Shown one piece after another: positions 8,969 through 17,735 of a stretch of 64,000 nt of DNA. Position numbers and translations under genes: made by a program. Where the stretch lies: the NCBI GenBank assembly GCA_003144015.1, contig QFWS01000001.1:558001-622000 (forward strand). Direction: 5' to 3'. Below the pieces are notes generated by a model. The model searched no databases and was not told the origin of the DNA. It worked only from the letters and a program-made list of their open reading frames with translations. Position 1 is the first letter of the stretch. Each line of letters begins with the position of its first letter. This stretch comes from Flavobacteriaceae bacterium LYZ1037. GTDB taxonomy: Bacteria; Bacteroidota; Bacteroidia; Flavobacteriales; Flavobacteriaceae.

Positions 8969-9559
8969 TTAAGAAGAAACGAAGCTGTTTAAAGTTTTAT
9001 AAACAAGATGAGTTGGTAAGCCAACCACATTAAAATAGGAGCCTTCAATTTTTGTGATTCCTATTTGACCAATCCATTCTTGAATACCATAAGCTCCAGC
9101 TTTGTCGAAGGGTTTACAGGTTTTTAGGTAGTAATTAATTTCATCATCTTCAAGTTTTTTAAAAGTAACTTTGGTGACGGCATTCACGGTTTTCTGAAGT
9201 TTAGTAGTTGTAAAACAAACCGAGGTAATAACCTCATGTGTGGCTTGACTTAAAGATTTAAGTATGTTAAAAGCATCTTCTTCATCTTTAGGTTTTCCAA
9301 GAGCTTTGTTGTTGTGCCAAACAATGGTGTCGCTAGTAATAAGGATGTCTGTCTCTTTTAATTCATTTTCAAAAGGAAGTGCTTTTAATTGGGCTAGATA
9401 ATCGCTGATTTCAAAATGGGTTAATCGGTTTGGAAATTCTTCCTTTACGGGTTTTAAACGAATTTCAAACTCCAAACCTAACTCAGTAAAAAACTGCTGT
9501 CTTCTTGGAGAACCAGAAGCTAAAATAAGATGGTGGTTATTTAGTTTATTGTTTAACAT
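8969..9559 (-). CDS. maf: Maf-like nucleotide pyrophosphatase
   Basis: The 196-residue protein shows the Maf/HAM1-like signature LILASGSPRR near the N-terminus (ASGSPRR at 14-20) and the conserved TSDTIV strand with its catalytic Asp near residue 70. GKPKDEEDA and a C-terminal GSYFNVVGLP segment also fit. Family members hydrolyse non-canonical or modified dNTPs such as dTTP, UTP or m7GTP to monophosphates. The start overlaps the last base of the upstream UbiA gene, so translation is probably coupled. Confidence 0.95.
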   Translation of the reverse strand: MLNNKLNNHHLILASGSPRRQQFFTELGLEFEIRLKPVKEEFPNRLTHFEISDYLAQLKALPFENELKETDILITSDTIVWHNNKALGKPKDEEDAFNILKSLSQATHEVITSVCFTTTKLQKTVNAVTKVTFKKLEDDEINYYLKTCKPFDKAGAYGIQEWIGQIGITKIEGSYFNVVGLPTHLVYKTLNSFVSS

Positions 9560-10473
9560 TAATCAAGTAAAATATATTTATAAAGCCAAAGCGATAACAT
9601 ACCAAAAAACATGACTAATTTAAGCAGGTTACTTAAAACCTGATAGTCTTTTTTTGATTCTGCTGAAAAAGATTTTATCATGATATATATTAATGGAGCT
9701 ATTACAAAAAGTAAAAAATAACCAACTAAAAACAACTGTTTATATAAGTGTGTAATAACATAATACACCACACCAAACAAAGGGATTAACAATAAGATAA
9801 AAACAATTTTTGTTGCTCTATCTCTGCCTATAGCAATTGGTAAAGTGTTCATTCCAGATTTATAATCGCCATCAACATCCTCTATATCTTTTACAATTTC
9901 TCTAATAAAATTAAGAACAAATGCAAAAATAGCATAGTCTATAATTATTTTAAAAAAAGTTATTTGTGTTTCTTGATTCTGTACTGTCATTACAGGAAGT
10001 AATTCAAATAAGCCTACAATAATAAGGCTTAATGAAACTAACAGAGAAATAACGATATTTCCTATTAATAGCACTTGTTTTAAATACGATGCGTAAATAT
10101 AAAGTAAGGCTGAAATAATAACAAAAAACGTAAAGAACCCACTTCTTCCAACTAAATGTGATAAGTAAAAACCAATTGCCACACCAATAACATTTAAGCT
10201 TATAAATAAAATGTTGGCTGTTTTTTCTGAAATAGTTTTGCCTACTATAACTTTTTCGGGCTTGTTGATTACATCTGTTTCAATATCGTAAATGTCGTTT
10301 ATAATATAACCAGCAGCAGCTAAACAAACTGTTGTTAAAACTAATAATGAAAATCCAAATAAATTTAAAGTAATAGTGACTCCAAAAGGTTCTAAAAGAG
10401 CATATTTTATTAAGAATTGCACGAATGCTATCATTAATAGATTTTTCCAGCGAATAAGATTTAAAATGTTCAA
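9559..10473 (-). CDS. UbiA-family prenyltransferase, geranylgeranylglycerol-phosphate geranylgeranyltransferase-like
   Basis: The 304-residue protein has about eight hydrophobic helices and the two Asp-rich UbiA motifs: NDIYDIETD at 59-67 and DIEDVDGDYKSG in the second half. Flavobacterial orthologues in this neighbourhood are annotated as geranylgeranylglycerol-phosphate geranylgeranyltransferase-like, but the substrate in bacteria is not established. No upstream ATG is in frame. The frame begins with TTG at 10473, giving an N-terminus that reads like family members (MNILNLIRWKNLLMIAF), so I accept a TTG start. It sits between the KdsC-like and maf genes. Confidence 0.88.
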   Translation of the reverse strand: MNILNLIRWKNLLMIAFVQFLIKYALLEPFGVTITLNLFGFSLLVLTTVCLAAAGYIINDIYDIETDVINKPEKVIVGKTISEKTANILFISLNVIGVAIGFYLSHLVGRSGFFTFFVIISALLYIYASYLKQVLLIGNIVISLLVSLSLIIVGLFELLPVMTVQNQETQITFFKIIIDYAIFAFVLNFIREIVKDIEDVDGDYKSGMNTLPIAIGRDRATKIVFILLLIPLFGVVYYVITHLYKQLFLVGYFLLFVIAPLIYIMIKSFSAESKKDYQVLSNLLKLVMFFGMLSLWLYKYILLD

Positions 10474-10522
10474 ATGTTAGAAGTTATTTTGTTATAAAGA
10501 GCAAAGCGAACCTACGCTTAAA

Positions 10523-11053
10523 TTAATCGTATTTAGCATCAAAGTTACCATGCCATTTTCCTTGTACTTTTAAAACCTGTTCAATGACATCTCTCACAGC
10601 TCCTTTTCCGCCATTTTTATGAGACACATATTTAGAAATTGCTTTAATTTCTTGGACTGCATCTTGAGGACAACATGGTAAACCAACCAATGTCATAACA
10701 GGATAATCTGGAATATCATCTCCCATATACAACACGTTTTTAACCTCTATTTGATGTTTGTTTAAATAGTCGTTTAGTTGTTCTATTTTATTGTGTGCGC
10801 CAAGATATATATCTGTTAATCCTAAACCTTCTAACCTTTTTCTAACTCCTTCGTTTGTTCCACCAGAAATAATACAAACATTAAATCCTTTATCAAGGGC
10901 AGTTTTCAAGGCATAACCATCTTTAATATTCATGGTTCTTAACATCTCTCCAGTGGTTGTAACGGTTATAGTGCCATCTGTTAAGACACCATCGACATCA
11001 AAAATTAAGGTAGTAATATGTTCTAGATATTCTTTATAGCTTTTATCTTCCAT
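10523..11053 (-). CDS. KdsC-like HAD phosphatase
   Basis: At 176 residues this is the length of KdsC, a C0-type HAD phosphatase. Motif I is LIFDVDGVLTDG (nucleophile Asp19 and acid/base Asp21), motif II is the Ser of the CIISGG strand, and motif IV is GDDIPD. KdsC removes phosphate from 3-deoxy-D-manno-octulosonate 8-phosphate during Kdo synthesis for lipopolysaccharide. In Bacteroidota, related HAD proteins can act on other sugar acids, so the exact substrate is inferred. Its start overlaps the end of the DUF2520 gene by 11 bases. Confidence 0.9.
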   Translation of the reverse strand: MEDKSYKEYLEHITTLIFDVDGVLTDGTITVTTTGEMLRTMNIKDGYALKTALDKGFNVCIISGGTNEGVRKRLEGLGLTDIYLGAHNKIEQLNDYLNKHQIEVKNVLYMGDDIPDYPVMTLVGLPCCPQDAVQEIKAISKYVSHKNGGKGAVRDVIEQVLKVQGKWHGNFDAKYD

Positions 11054-11801
11054 GTGTTTTTTTTATTGAATTGGTAAGCAGGTTATAAATGTCCTTATGA
11101 TGTTCATTTTCTAACTGTTTTAAATGCTTTTTAATGGTTTTTTTATCGTTGCGTTTTGCAGGACCTGTTTGTGCCATATAAGGAGACAAATTTTGTACTT
11201 TCTTGGCTGTTTCTAAAATTAACGGTTTTAATATATCAAATTCTACACCTTCTGATTCTGTTATTTCATGAGCTACACGATACAATTGATTGGTAAAATT
11301 ATTCACAAAAACAGCAGCTAAATGAAGCGTTTTCCGTTGATCAGGATTTATTTTATATACTTTATTGCTTATTGCTTCAGCTAACGATTTGAGAAGTGGA
11401 TAATTCTTTTTACCAATGGTTTCAATACATATAGGAATGTTTTTAAAATCTACTTTAGCGTCTTTAGAAAACGTTTGAAGTGGGTAAAAAACACCTCGTT
11501 TGTTTTTTTTGTCTAAATCGTAAATACTAACACTTCCAGAAGTATGAACCACTAAACGGTTTTCAAATGGTAAAGCTTTAGAAACCGTTGCAATAGCATC
11601 GTCGCTAACAGCAATAATATAGATGTCGGCTTCTTTTAACTCCAACAAATTATCTGTAATTGAAACTTTATTCTTAAAAGAGCTTATTTTACTAATATCT
11701 CTACTGTACCATTGTTTTACAGAAACGGCTTCTGTTTTATCAAACACTTTTAAGAGGTGATTAGCTACATTTCCTGCGCCAATGATGCTTACTGAAATCA
11801 T
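11043..11801 (-). CDS. Rossmann-fold DUF2520 protein
   Basis: The 252-residue protein begins with a nucleotide-binding glycine loop (SIIGAGNVANHLLKVF) and a Rossmann core related to NADP oxidoreductases and ProC-like dehydrogenases. It continues with the helical DUF2520 domain (DPDQRKTLHLAAVFVNNF-like region, here NPDQRKTLHLAAVFVNNF). No enzyme activity is firmly known for this family. It is followed without a gap by the KdsC-like gene, and is preceded by 19 bases and the Crp/Fnr gene on the same strand. Confidence 0.88.
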   Translation of the reverse strand: MISVSIIGAGNVANHLLKVFDKTEAVSVKQWYSRDISKISSFKNKVSITDNLLELKEADIYIIAVSDDAIATVSKALPFENRLVVHTSGSVSIYDLDKKNKRGVFYPLQTFSKDAKVDFKNIPICIETIGKKNYPLLKSLAEAISNKVYKINPDQRKTLHLAAVFVNNFTNQLYRVAHEITESEGVEFDILKPLILETAKKVQNLSPYMAQTGPAKRNDKKTIKKHLKQLENEHHKDIYNLLTNSIKKTHGR

Positions 11802-11820
11802 GTGTCTAAATTAAGGATAT

Positions 11821-12408
11821 TTAAATATAAACTTTGCGTTGTTTAAGTATTAATTTTTTAGTTTTTTCTAATTGTTTAATAGCTCTAATAACTGTTTCGA
11901 CACGTAGTCCTGTTAGATCTGAAATTTGCTGACGCGTTAATTTTACTTCAAATAAACCTTCGGTATTTGCAGAATCTTTTAAATGATGTAATAAGGTTAA
12001 AATTCGATGTTCTGGTGGATGTATCGATAGTTCCTTCATGATTTTTGCCTTATAAAGCATTCTGTTACAAAGGAGTTTTGTAAATTTTAAATGAACATCT
12101 GGATGAGCTTTAAGTAAGTTTAAAAACACTTTTTTCTCAAGAACATATACTTCGCAATCTTCAAGACACATAGCACTAGCTGGATATGGAAAAGACCCAA
12201 ATAGAGGTGGTTCTCCAAAAGACGTGTTTTTTTCAAAAAAACCTTGGGTAAACACCTTGCCGTTTTCTGTTAAATTAAACATTTTTACTTTCCCTGACTT
12301 TAACTGATAATAATACCTTGGCATTTCGGTTTCATTAAAAATAATGGCATCTTTTGAAAAGGTTTTCAAATTAGGATGATAGGTTTCAAGAATGGTAGAT
12401 GGAATCAT
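11821..12408 (-). CDS. Crp/Fnr family transcription regulator (first of two)
   Basis: The product (195 residues from ATG 12408) has an N-terminal cyclic-nucleotide-binding-like beta barrel and a C-terminal winged helix-turn-helix (QISDLTGLRVETVIRAIKQL). The frame continues upstream only to a TTG at 12438, which overlaps a TATCTTTG promoter box, so the ATG at 12408 is preferred. It lacks the four-Cys FeS pattern of E. coli FNR, so the signal is unknown. The neighbouring divergent genes include a truncated haemoglobin and a cytochrome c assembly protein, which hints at a role in oxygen or NO response. An 18-base palindrome covers its start codon. Confidence 0.9.
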   Translation of the reverse strand: MIPSTILETYHPNLKTFSKDAIIFNETEMPRYYYQLKSGKVKMFNLTENGKVFTQGFFEKNTSFGEPPLFGSFPYPASAMCLEDCEVYVLEKKVFLNLLKAHPDVHLKFTKLLCNRMLYKAKIMKELSIHPPEHRILTLLHHLKDSANTEGLFEVKLTRQQISDLTGLRVETVIRAIKQLEKTKKLILKQRKVYI

Positions 12409-12420
12409 ATTTGTATGATT
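12403..12420. promoter_or_regulatory. Palindrome over the start of the Crp/Fnr gene, candidate autoregulatory operator
   Basis: AATCATA-TTTG-TATGATT has perfect 7-base arms and a 4-base centre, the geometry of Crp/Fnr sites. It covers the ATG of the gene at 11821 and lies just downstream of its likely transcription start, where binding would repress. That it is bound by this regulator is inference. Confidence 0.5.
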
Positions 12421-12435
12421 TGAATCATAAAATAA

Positions 12436-12443
12436 CAAAGATA
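12436..12443 (-). promoter_or_regulatory. Candidate -7 box (TATCTTTG) of the Crp/Fnr gene
   Basis: On the minus strand TATCTTTG fits TAnnTTTG and lies 27 bases upstream of the ATG at 12408. It overlaps the TTG at 12438, which argues against that codon being the start. Confidence 0.55.
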
Positions 12444-12483
12444 AAATATAGAATTTTGTATGAAGAATTTAAATCACTAAAAA

Positions 12484-12777
12484 ATGAATTTCTATCATAA
12501 ATCTCTAAACGATTTTAGAGATAACTACATCTTGTATATCCCATTAACTATTATTTTGCAAAGTTGTATTGGTTCTATTGCTGCCATGTATATTTTAATG
12601 AATAGTACTGCAGACTCATTTAATTTTATTCAACTAACTTTGTGTGTTATATTTTCTATGGGTTATAATGCGGTTATTTTTGCTCAATTAAAAAGCAAAC
12701 TGGTTTTTAACATGCTTATAGCCACATTAATAGTAAATATAGCTTTAATAGTAATTAATGTTATTCAGTTATCTTAA
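12484..12777 (+). CDS. Small membrane protein of unknown function
   Basis: This 97-residue protein has a polar N-terminus (MNFYHKSLNDFRDN) followed by three predicted membrane helices covering nearly all the rest. I do not recognise a family. It is divergent from the Crp/Fnr gene and ends 9 bases before the truncated haemoglobin gene, so both are probably co-transcribed. A role linked to globin or respiratory functions is only a guess from position. Confidence 0.7.
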   Translation: MNFYHKSLNDFRDNYILYIPLTIILQSCIGSIAAMYILMNSTADSFNFIQLTLCVIFSMGYNAVIFAQLKSKLVFNMLIATLIVNIALIVINVIQLS

Positions 12778-12786
12778 AAATAGACT

Positions 12787-13194
12787 ATGCATAAAAAAGA
12801 TTTAGAAACACGAGAAGATGTTTATTTATTGGTTTCAGCGTTTTATGCTAAAATTAGAAAGGATGCATTTTTGGGTCCTTTTTTTAATCGTGTCATTAAA
12901 GATTGGCCTGCACATATAGATAGGTTAACTACTTTCTGGGAAACCAGTTTATTTATTACTAGAAAATTAGAACATAAATATTATGGAAATCCATTAGCAG
13001 TCCATGTGCAAGTAGATCAAGAAAATAATAATGAAATTACACAAGAGCACTTTGGAAGTTGGCTAAACCTTTGGTTTGAAACCATTGATGAACTTTTTGA
13101 AGGCGAATATGCTTCAAAAGCAAAACAAAAAGCTCGAAAAATGAGTACATTTTTGTTTTTAAATATTTTTCAAGAAAGACAGAATAAACAATAA
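12787..13194 (+). CDS. Group III truncated haemoglobin
   Basis: The 135-residue protein has the 2-on-2 globin layout of group III: AFYAKIRKDAFLGPFFNRVI at the N-terminus, the conserved HIDRLTTFWETSLF helix, and the haem-proximal segment EHFGSWLNLWFETID, whose His would be the proximal ligand. Group III globins bind oxygen and NO and are thought to act in NO or redox metabolism in the cytosol. It lies between a small membrane protein and the CcsBA gene, opposite a Crp/Fnr regulator, consistent with a respiratory or nitrosative context. Confidence 0.92.
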   Translation: MHKKDLETREDVYLLVSAFYAKIRKDAFLGPFFNRVIKDWPAHIDRLTTFWETSLFITRKLEHKYYGNPLAVHVQVDQENNNEITQEHFGSWLNLWFETIDELFEGEYASKAKQKARKMSTFLFLNIFQERQNKQ

Positions 13195-13234
13195 AGTTTC
13201 GCTTTTTTAACACGACAAAATAAACTAAATACCT

Positions 13235-13242
13235 TAAATTTG
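13235..13242 (+). promoter_or_regulatory. Candidate -7 box (TAAATTTG) for ccsBA
   Basis: TAAATTTG fits TAnnTTTG and lies 28 bases before the ATG at 13271, giving a leader of about 20 bases. No clear -33 element is seen. Confidence 0.5.
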
Positions 13243-13270
13243 CACGACCAAATTTAAGAGTCTCTATATC

Positions 13271-16200
13271 ATGCAAAATAAACTCGCTAAAATTCTTTTT
13301 TCTACCAGATTAACTTCCATTTTATTTCTTGTTTTTGCTGCTTCAATGGCAATAGGAACCTTTATGGATGCTGGACAAGACACATCTCCAACCCCTTATA
13401 CCAGAAATTTAATTTACAACACTTGGTGGTTTGAAGCCATCATGGTAGTGTTTATGATAAATTTTATAGGAAACATTTCTAAATTTAGATTATGGCGTAA
13501 AGAAAAATGGGCTACATTAATTCTGCATTTAGCTTTTATCTTAATTATTATAGGAGCTGGAATTACTAGGTATATTAGTTTTGAAGGCATGATGGCTATT
13601 CGTGAAGGAGAAACGGAATCATCTATTTTATCTCATAAAACTTATATTACAGCTTATATAGATGGAGATTATATAGTAAACGGACAAGCCCAAAGAAAGA
13701 TAATAGAAGAAGAAGTAGATTTCTCTCCAAGACTTGAAAACAGTTTTTATTTATCTACAGATTACAATAACCAAGAAGTCACTTTCGAGCTTGAAAAATT
13801 TATTGGTGGAGCTGAAAAAGATATTGTCCCAGATGACACTGGAAAAGAATATTTAAAAATAGTGGAAGCTGATGGCGCAGGACCTCATAATCATTTCTTA
13901 GAAGCTGGTAAAACACAGAGCATCCATAATGTCTTATTTTCATTAAATAAGTTTGTAGATGGCGCTGTAAATATTACTTCAAACGAAGAAGGTATAACTA
14001 TACAGTCGCCATTTGAAGGGGAATACATGACCATGGCAACGGGAGCCACAGGGAAAGTAATAAAAGATTCGTTACAGCCTCTTATTTTGCGTTCCAGATA
14101 TGTTATTGGTAATATGCAAATGGTTTTTCCAAAACCTGTTATAAAAGGAACGTTTGATATTGTAAAAAAATCGCAACTTTTAAGAGGAGATGAAAATGGA
14201 ATGGTTTTAAAAGTTACTTCTAAAGGCGAAACAAAACGTGTGAAACTTCTAGGAGGACAAGGGTATAGTAAGCCTTTTGAGCAAGTGAAAATTGGAGGTT
14301 TAGACATCGCTGTTAAATACGGTTCGAAAGTTATCGATCTACCTTTTAGTATCAAATTAAACGATTTTATAGCTGATAAATATCCAGGTACTGAAAAGAG
14401 TTATTCAGCCTATGCGAGTGAAGTGACTATTATAGACGAAAAAGAAGGTGATTATAACTATCGTATTTTTATGAATAACATTCTAGATCATGGAGGGTAT
14501 CGATTTTTTCAAGCCGGTTTCGATCCTGATGAAAAAGGAACAAAACTCTCCGTTAATCATGATTTCTGGGGAACGTGGGTAACTTATATTGGTTATTTCT
14601 TACTGTACTTTGGAATGCTTGCTATTATTTTTGATAAAAACACCCGTTTTGCTGATTTAAAACGCATGCTAAATAAAGTAAAAAAGAAAAAAGAAAAAGC
14701 ACTATTAATCATATTCTTATGTCTTGGAGTTCAAGGATATTCTCAAGGTCATTCTCAAAGTGCTGGTCATGATATTGGAAGGCCAAGTAAAACACAAATA
14801 GATTCAGTTTTAAAAGTTAATATAACACCAAAAGCACATGCCGATAAATTTGGACATTTAGTGATTCAAGATATTGGTGGACGTATGATGCCTGTAAACA
14901 CTTATGCTTCCGAAATGCTTCGTAAGTTAAGTAAACATGATACCTATGAAGATTTCGATGCCAATCAAGTATTTCTTTCTATTCAAGAAAGTCCACTGCT
15001 TTGGTATAATGTGCCAATTATCTATTTAAAACCTCAAAAAGCTGATTCTCTTCGAAAAATAATTGGAGTTGGAAAGGATGAAAAATATGTGTCATTAGTG
15101 AACTTTTTCACTGAAAACGGATCGTATAAATTAGCGCCATATTTAGAGGAAGCGTACAAAGCTCAAATCCCTAATGGTTTCCAAAAAGAATTTAAAGAAA
15201 CAGATCAACGTGTCAATTTGTTATACAATACTATTGAAGGGTATGCTTTAAGAATATTCCCTATTCCTGAAGACGATAATAATAAATGGATTTCTTCTGT
15301 TGAGTTTAGAAGAGATAATTATAGAGAACAAATTAAAGACTCCCTTTATGGCAATTTTATAAATAACGGGTTTAGTGCTTATTTAATAACCTTAAATGCA
15401 GCAAAACAATCTGGAGACTATACAAAAGCTAACGAATTACTGGAGTCTTTTAGTAAAACACAACACAAGTTTGGAACATCTGTAATGCTTTCAGATAAAA
15501 AAATTAATGCTGAAATACTTTATAACAGATACGATATTTTTAAAAATCTATATAGCTGGTATATGTATGCTGCAGCATTTTTATTCATTATCTTAATTGT
15601 TCAGATTTTTAAAGAGAGAAGTAAAGCTCTAAGTATTTCGGTTAATGTTTTTAAAATTATCATACTTGCTTTCTTTTTAATGCACACTTTAGGACTAATA
15701 GCACGTTGGTATATTTCTGGACATGCACCTTGGAGTGATGCATACGAATCTATGATATATGTTGCTTGGGCAACCATGCTCTTTGGTTTGATTTTTGGAC
15801 GAAAAAGCGATTTAACCATTGCTGCAACAGCTTTTGTAACCTCTATGATTTTAATGGTTGCACATTGGAACTGGATGGATCCAGCTATTGCTAATCTACA
15901 GCCTGTTTTAGATAGTTACTGGTTAATGATTCATGTTTCTGTAATTGTGGCTAGTTATGGGCCATTTACGCTAGGAATGATTTTGGGCATTGTATCGTTG
16001 TTATTAATGATTTTTACCAATAAAGAGAATAAAGCTAAAATGCAACTTAATATCCAGGAGTTGACCATTATCAACGAAATGGCTTTAACTGTTGGATTAG
16101 TCATGCTTACTATTGGTAACTTCCTTGGTGGTATGTGGGCTAATGAAAGTTGGGGTAGATATTGGGGTTGGGATCCTAAAGAAACTTGGGCTTTGATTAG

Positions 16201-16462
16201 TATTATGATTTATGCATTTGTAATCCATATGAGATTAGTTCCTGGACTACGTGGACGATTTGGTTTTAACTTAGCATCCATTATTGCTTTCTCAAGTATT
16301 ATGATGACATATTTTGGAGTTAATTTTTACTTAGCAGGATTACATAGTTATGCCAGTGGAGACCAAATAGTTAGTGTTAAATTTATAGCTATTGCTTTTG
16401 GAATCGTTGGTGTTTTAGGGTTACTAGCCTATAGAAAGTATGCTAAGTTTTATAAAAAATAA
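13271..16462 (+). CDS. ccsBA: Cytochrome c biogenesis fusion CcsB-CcsA (system II)
   Basis: The 1063-residue membrane protein joins a ResB/CcsB-type half (residues 1 to about 470, with N-terminal membrane helices and a large extracytoplasmic region) to a CcsA-type half. The CcsA half holds the tryptophan-rich WWD motif near residues 958-971 (WGRYWGWDPKETW) and several membrane helices with His candidates for haem binding. Such fusions carry haem across the membrane and attach it to apocytochromes c. Around residues 473-492 a segment like a signal peptide (KALLIIFLCLGVQGYSQ) marks the old junction between the two proteins. A terminator follows. Confidence 0.95.
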   Translation: MQNKLAKILFSTRLTSILFLVFAASMAIGTFMDAGQDTSPTPYTRNLIYNTWWFEAIMVVFMINFIGNISKFRLWRKEKWATLILHLAFILIIIGAGITRYISFEGMMAIREGETESSILSHKTYITAYIDGDYIVNGQAQRKIIEEEVDFSPRLENSFYLSTDYNNQEVTFELEKFIGGAEKDIVPDDTGKEYLKIVEADGAGPHNHFLEAGKTQSIHNVLFSLNKFVDGAVNITSNEEGITIQSPFEGEYMTMATGATGKVIKDSLQPLILRSRYVIGNMQMVFPKPVIKGTFDIVKKSQLLRGDENGMVLKVTSKGETKRVKLLGGQGYSKPFEQVKIGGLDIAVKYGSKVIDLPFSIKLNDFIADKYPGTEKSYSAYASEVTIIDEKEGDYNYRIFMNNILDHGGYRFFQAGFDPDEKGTKLSVNHDFWGTWVTYIGYFLLYFGMLAIIFDKNTRFADLKRMLNKVKKKKEKALLIIFLCLGVQGYSQGHSQSAGHDIGRPSKTQIDSVLKVNITPKAHADKFGHLVIQDIGGRMMPVNTYASEMLRKLSKHDTYEDFDANQVFLSIQESPLLWYNVPIIYLKPQKADSLRKIIGVGKDEKYVSLVNFFTENGSYKLAPYLEEAYKAQIPNGFQKEFKETDQRVNLLYNTIEGYALRIFPIPEDDNNKWISSVEFRRDNYREQIKDSLYGNFINNGFSAYLITLNAAKQSGDYTKANELLESFSKTQHKFGTSVMLSDKKINAEILYNRYDIFKNLYSWYMYAAAFLFIILIVQIFKERSKALSISVNVFKIIILAFFLMHTLGLIARWYISGHAPWSDAYESMIYVAWATMLFGLIFGRKSDLTIAATAFVTSMILMVAHWNWMDPAIANLQPVLDSYWLMIHVSVIVASYGPFTLGMILGIVSLLLMIFTNKENKAKMQLNIQELTIINEMALTVGLVMLTIGNFLGGMWANESWGRYWGWDPKETWALISIMIYAFVIHMRLVPGLRGRFGFNLASIIAFSSIMMTYFGVNFYLAGLHSYASGDQIVSVKFIAIAFGIVGVLGLLAYRKYAKFYKK

Positions 16463-16472
16463 CCTAATAGAC

Positions 16473-16513
16473 TAAACAAAAAAAGACTGCTATTAGCAGT
16501 CTTTTTTTGTTTA
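16473..16513. terminator. Bidirectional terminator after ccsBA
   Basis: Arms of 18 bases (16473-16490 and 16496-16513) with core GACTGC/GCAGTC enclose a 5-base loop and are flanked by A-runs and T-runs. It separates convergent ccsBA and the minus-strand gene at 16528. Confidence 0.9.
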
Positions 16514-16527
16514 AATTAATATTGTTT

Positions 16528-16899
16528 TTAAAGCTTTATTGGGCTTTTATCTAAATTTAAATCATCCAACATGTCCTGAGTAAATTTATAATGTCCACGT
16601 CGTGTAATAATTTTAAATCTATCGTCTTTCATTCTAGTTAATACGTCTAGAAATCGCCATTTAGATTTTAATAATTTTGGTTCTTCAGATTTTAATCCAA
16701 TTTCAAAATAGTGCTTTCTTCCACCTTTTTCGGCAACGATATCTGGTGTTATAGATATGTCACTTCCTTTTTTTAGGTAAGATTTAGGTGTTTCATAACC
16801 TTCAGCATCTGCTTTAATGTTATCAAAACCTAGGTTCTCTAAATACGTTAACGATTCTTTTAAGAATACTTGATTTTCTAATTTGTCTTGAGCTATCAT
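16528..16899 (-). CDS. Small protein, possible PD-(D/E)XK nuclease-like fold
   Basis: The ATG at 16899 gives 123 residues; an upstream in-frame TTG at 16917 is less likely. The sequence PDIVAEKGGRKHYFEIGLK has the order Asp ... Glu-x-x-x-Lys (with FEIGLK as the E-x-K strand), as in small PD-(D/E)XK nuclease-fold proteins such as archaeal Holliday resolvase-like or restriction-like domains. A flanking helix (LKESLTYLENLGFDNIKADA) fits that fold. The spacing is only approximate and no activity can be claimed. It is convergent with ccsBA and shares its terminator. Confidence 0.7.
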   Translation of the reverse strand: MIAQDKLENQVFLKESLTYLENLGFDNIKADAEGYETPKSYLKKGSDISITPDIVAEKGGRKHYFEIGLKSEEPKLLKSKWRFLDVLTRMKDDRFKIITRRGHYKFTQDMLDDLNLDKSPIKL

Positions 16900-17042
16900 G
16901 CCATAAATATATAACAATTTAATGAGATATTTGGTTAATATCCTGTTAAATCAATTTTTGATTATTCATTTTCAATGAGTTACCCTTTTCGATTAACTAA
17001 TTTTATAATTTGATACATATCTAATCCATTTTAATTCTTAAA

Positions 17043-17063
17043 ATGTAATTTTGTAAATTACAT
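17043..17063 (+). promoter_or_regulatory. Promoter box inside a palindrome upstream of the second Crp/Fnr gene
   Basis: ATGTAAT-N7-ATTACAT has perfect 7-base arms and contains a TAATTTTG -7 box (17046-17053), 26 bases before the ATG at 17080. A protein bound here would cover the promoter, which suggests autorepression. The 7-base centre differs from the 4-base centre of the three GTAAC sites downstream. Confidence 0.5.
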
Positions 17064-17079
17064 GCTTTAAAGACTATAA

Positions 17080-17712
17080 ATGATAGAAACATTAAAAGAT
17101 AATTATGGTTACTTATTTGAAGAAGAGCTGCTTCAAGAAATAAATAGAGTAGGTGTTTTTAAAGAAATTTCTGAAGGAACCAAGCTAATTGAGATAGGCG
17201 ATTATATTAAATCTATGCCACTATTAGTAAGTGGCGCCGTTAAAATATTACGAGAAGACGATAATGGCGATGAGTTAATTTTATACTTTATTGAAAGAGG
17301 CGATACATGTGCTATGACATTATCTTGCTGTATGGGACAAAAAAAGAGCGAAATAAGAGCTGTTGCTGAAACTAATGCATCACTTATTATGATACCTGTG
17401 GAGTTTATGAGTTTATGGATGAGTACCTATAAGAGTTGGCAAAATTTTATACTTCAAAGTTATCATGAAAGAATGTCTGAACTACTTGAAGCTATAGATA
17501 CCATAGCCTTTCTAAAAATGGACGAACGACTTCTAAAATATTTAAGGGATAAAGCCATGGTAAATCAAAATGATGAGATTCAAGTTACCCATCAACTTAT
17601 TGCTAACGATATGCACACTTCTAGAGTTGTTATATCTAGAATTTTAAAAGCACTCGAGAGAAATAATAAAATAAAGATTAATAGAAACCGAATTACACTT
17701 TTAGATCTTTAA
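17080..17712 (+). CDS. Crp/Fnr family transcription regulator (second), likely regulator of the sulfur locus
   Basis: The 210-residue protein has a cNMP-binding-like beta barrel (LLVSGAVKILREDDNGDELI, GDTCAMTLSCCMGQKKSEIR) and a C-terminal winged HTH (VTHQLIANDMHTSRVVISRI). The barrel loop contains Cys in CAMTLSCC, which could sense redox or sulfur species. This pattern occurs in many Bacteroidota Crp/Fnr proteins, but its function is unknown. It lies 23 bases before the TauE/SafE gene and upstream of three promoters bearing GTAAC-N4-GTTAC palindromes, so it is the best candidate to bind them. Direct evidence of binding is lacking. Confidence 0.9.
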   Translation: MIETLKDNYGYLFEEELLQEINRVGVFKEISEGTKLIEIGDYIKSMPLLVSGAVKILREDDNGDELILYFIERGDTCAMTLSCCMGQKKSEIRAVAETNASLIMIPVEFMSLWMSTYKSWQNFILQSYHERMSELLEAIDTIAFLKMDERLLKYLRDKAMVNQNDEIQVTHQLIANDMHTSRVVISRILKALERNNKIKINRNRITLLDL

Positions 17713-17735
17713 AATATAATTTGGAATTATAATAT

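Noticed and set aside
12408-12438. TTG at 12438 as start of the Crp/Fnr gene
   Set aside because: The codon overlaps a TATCTTTG promoter box and adds ten residues without family similarity; ATG at 12408 is preferred.
13891-14355. Open frame of 154 codons on the minus strand inside ccsBA
   Set aside because: It lies wholly within the well-supported CcsBA coding region and its translation has no domain, signal peptide or promoter. It is a shadow frame, as are those inside the RND permease (28678-29022) and other genes.
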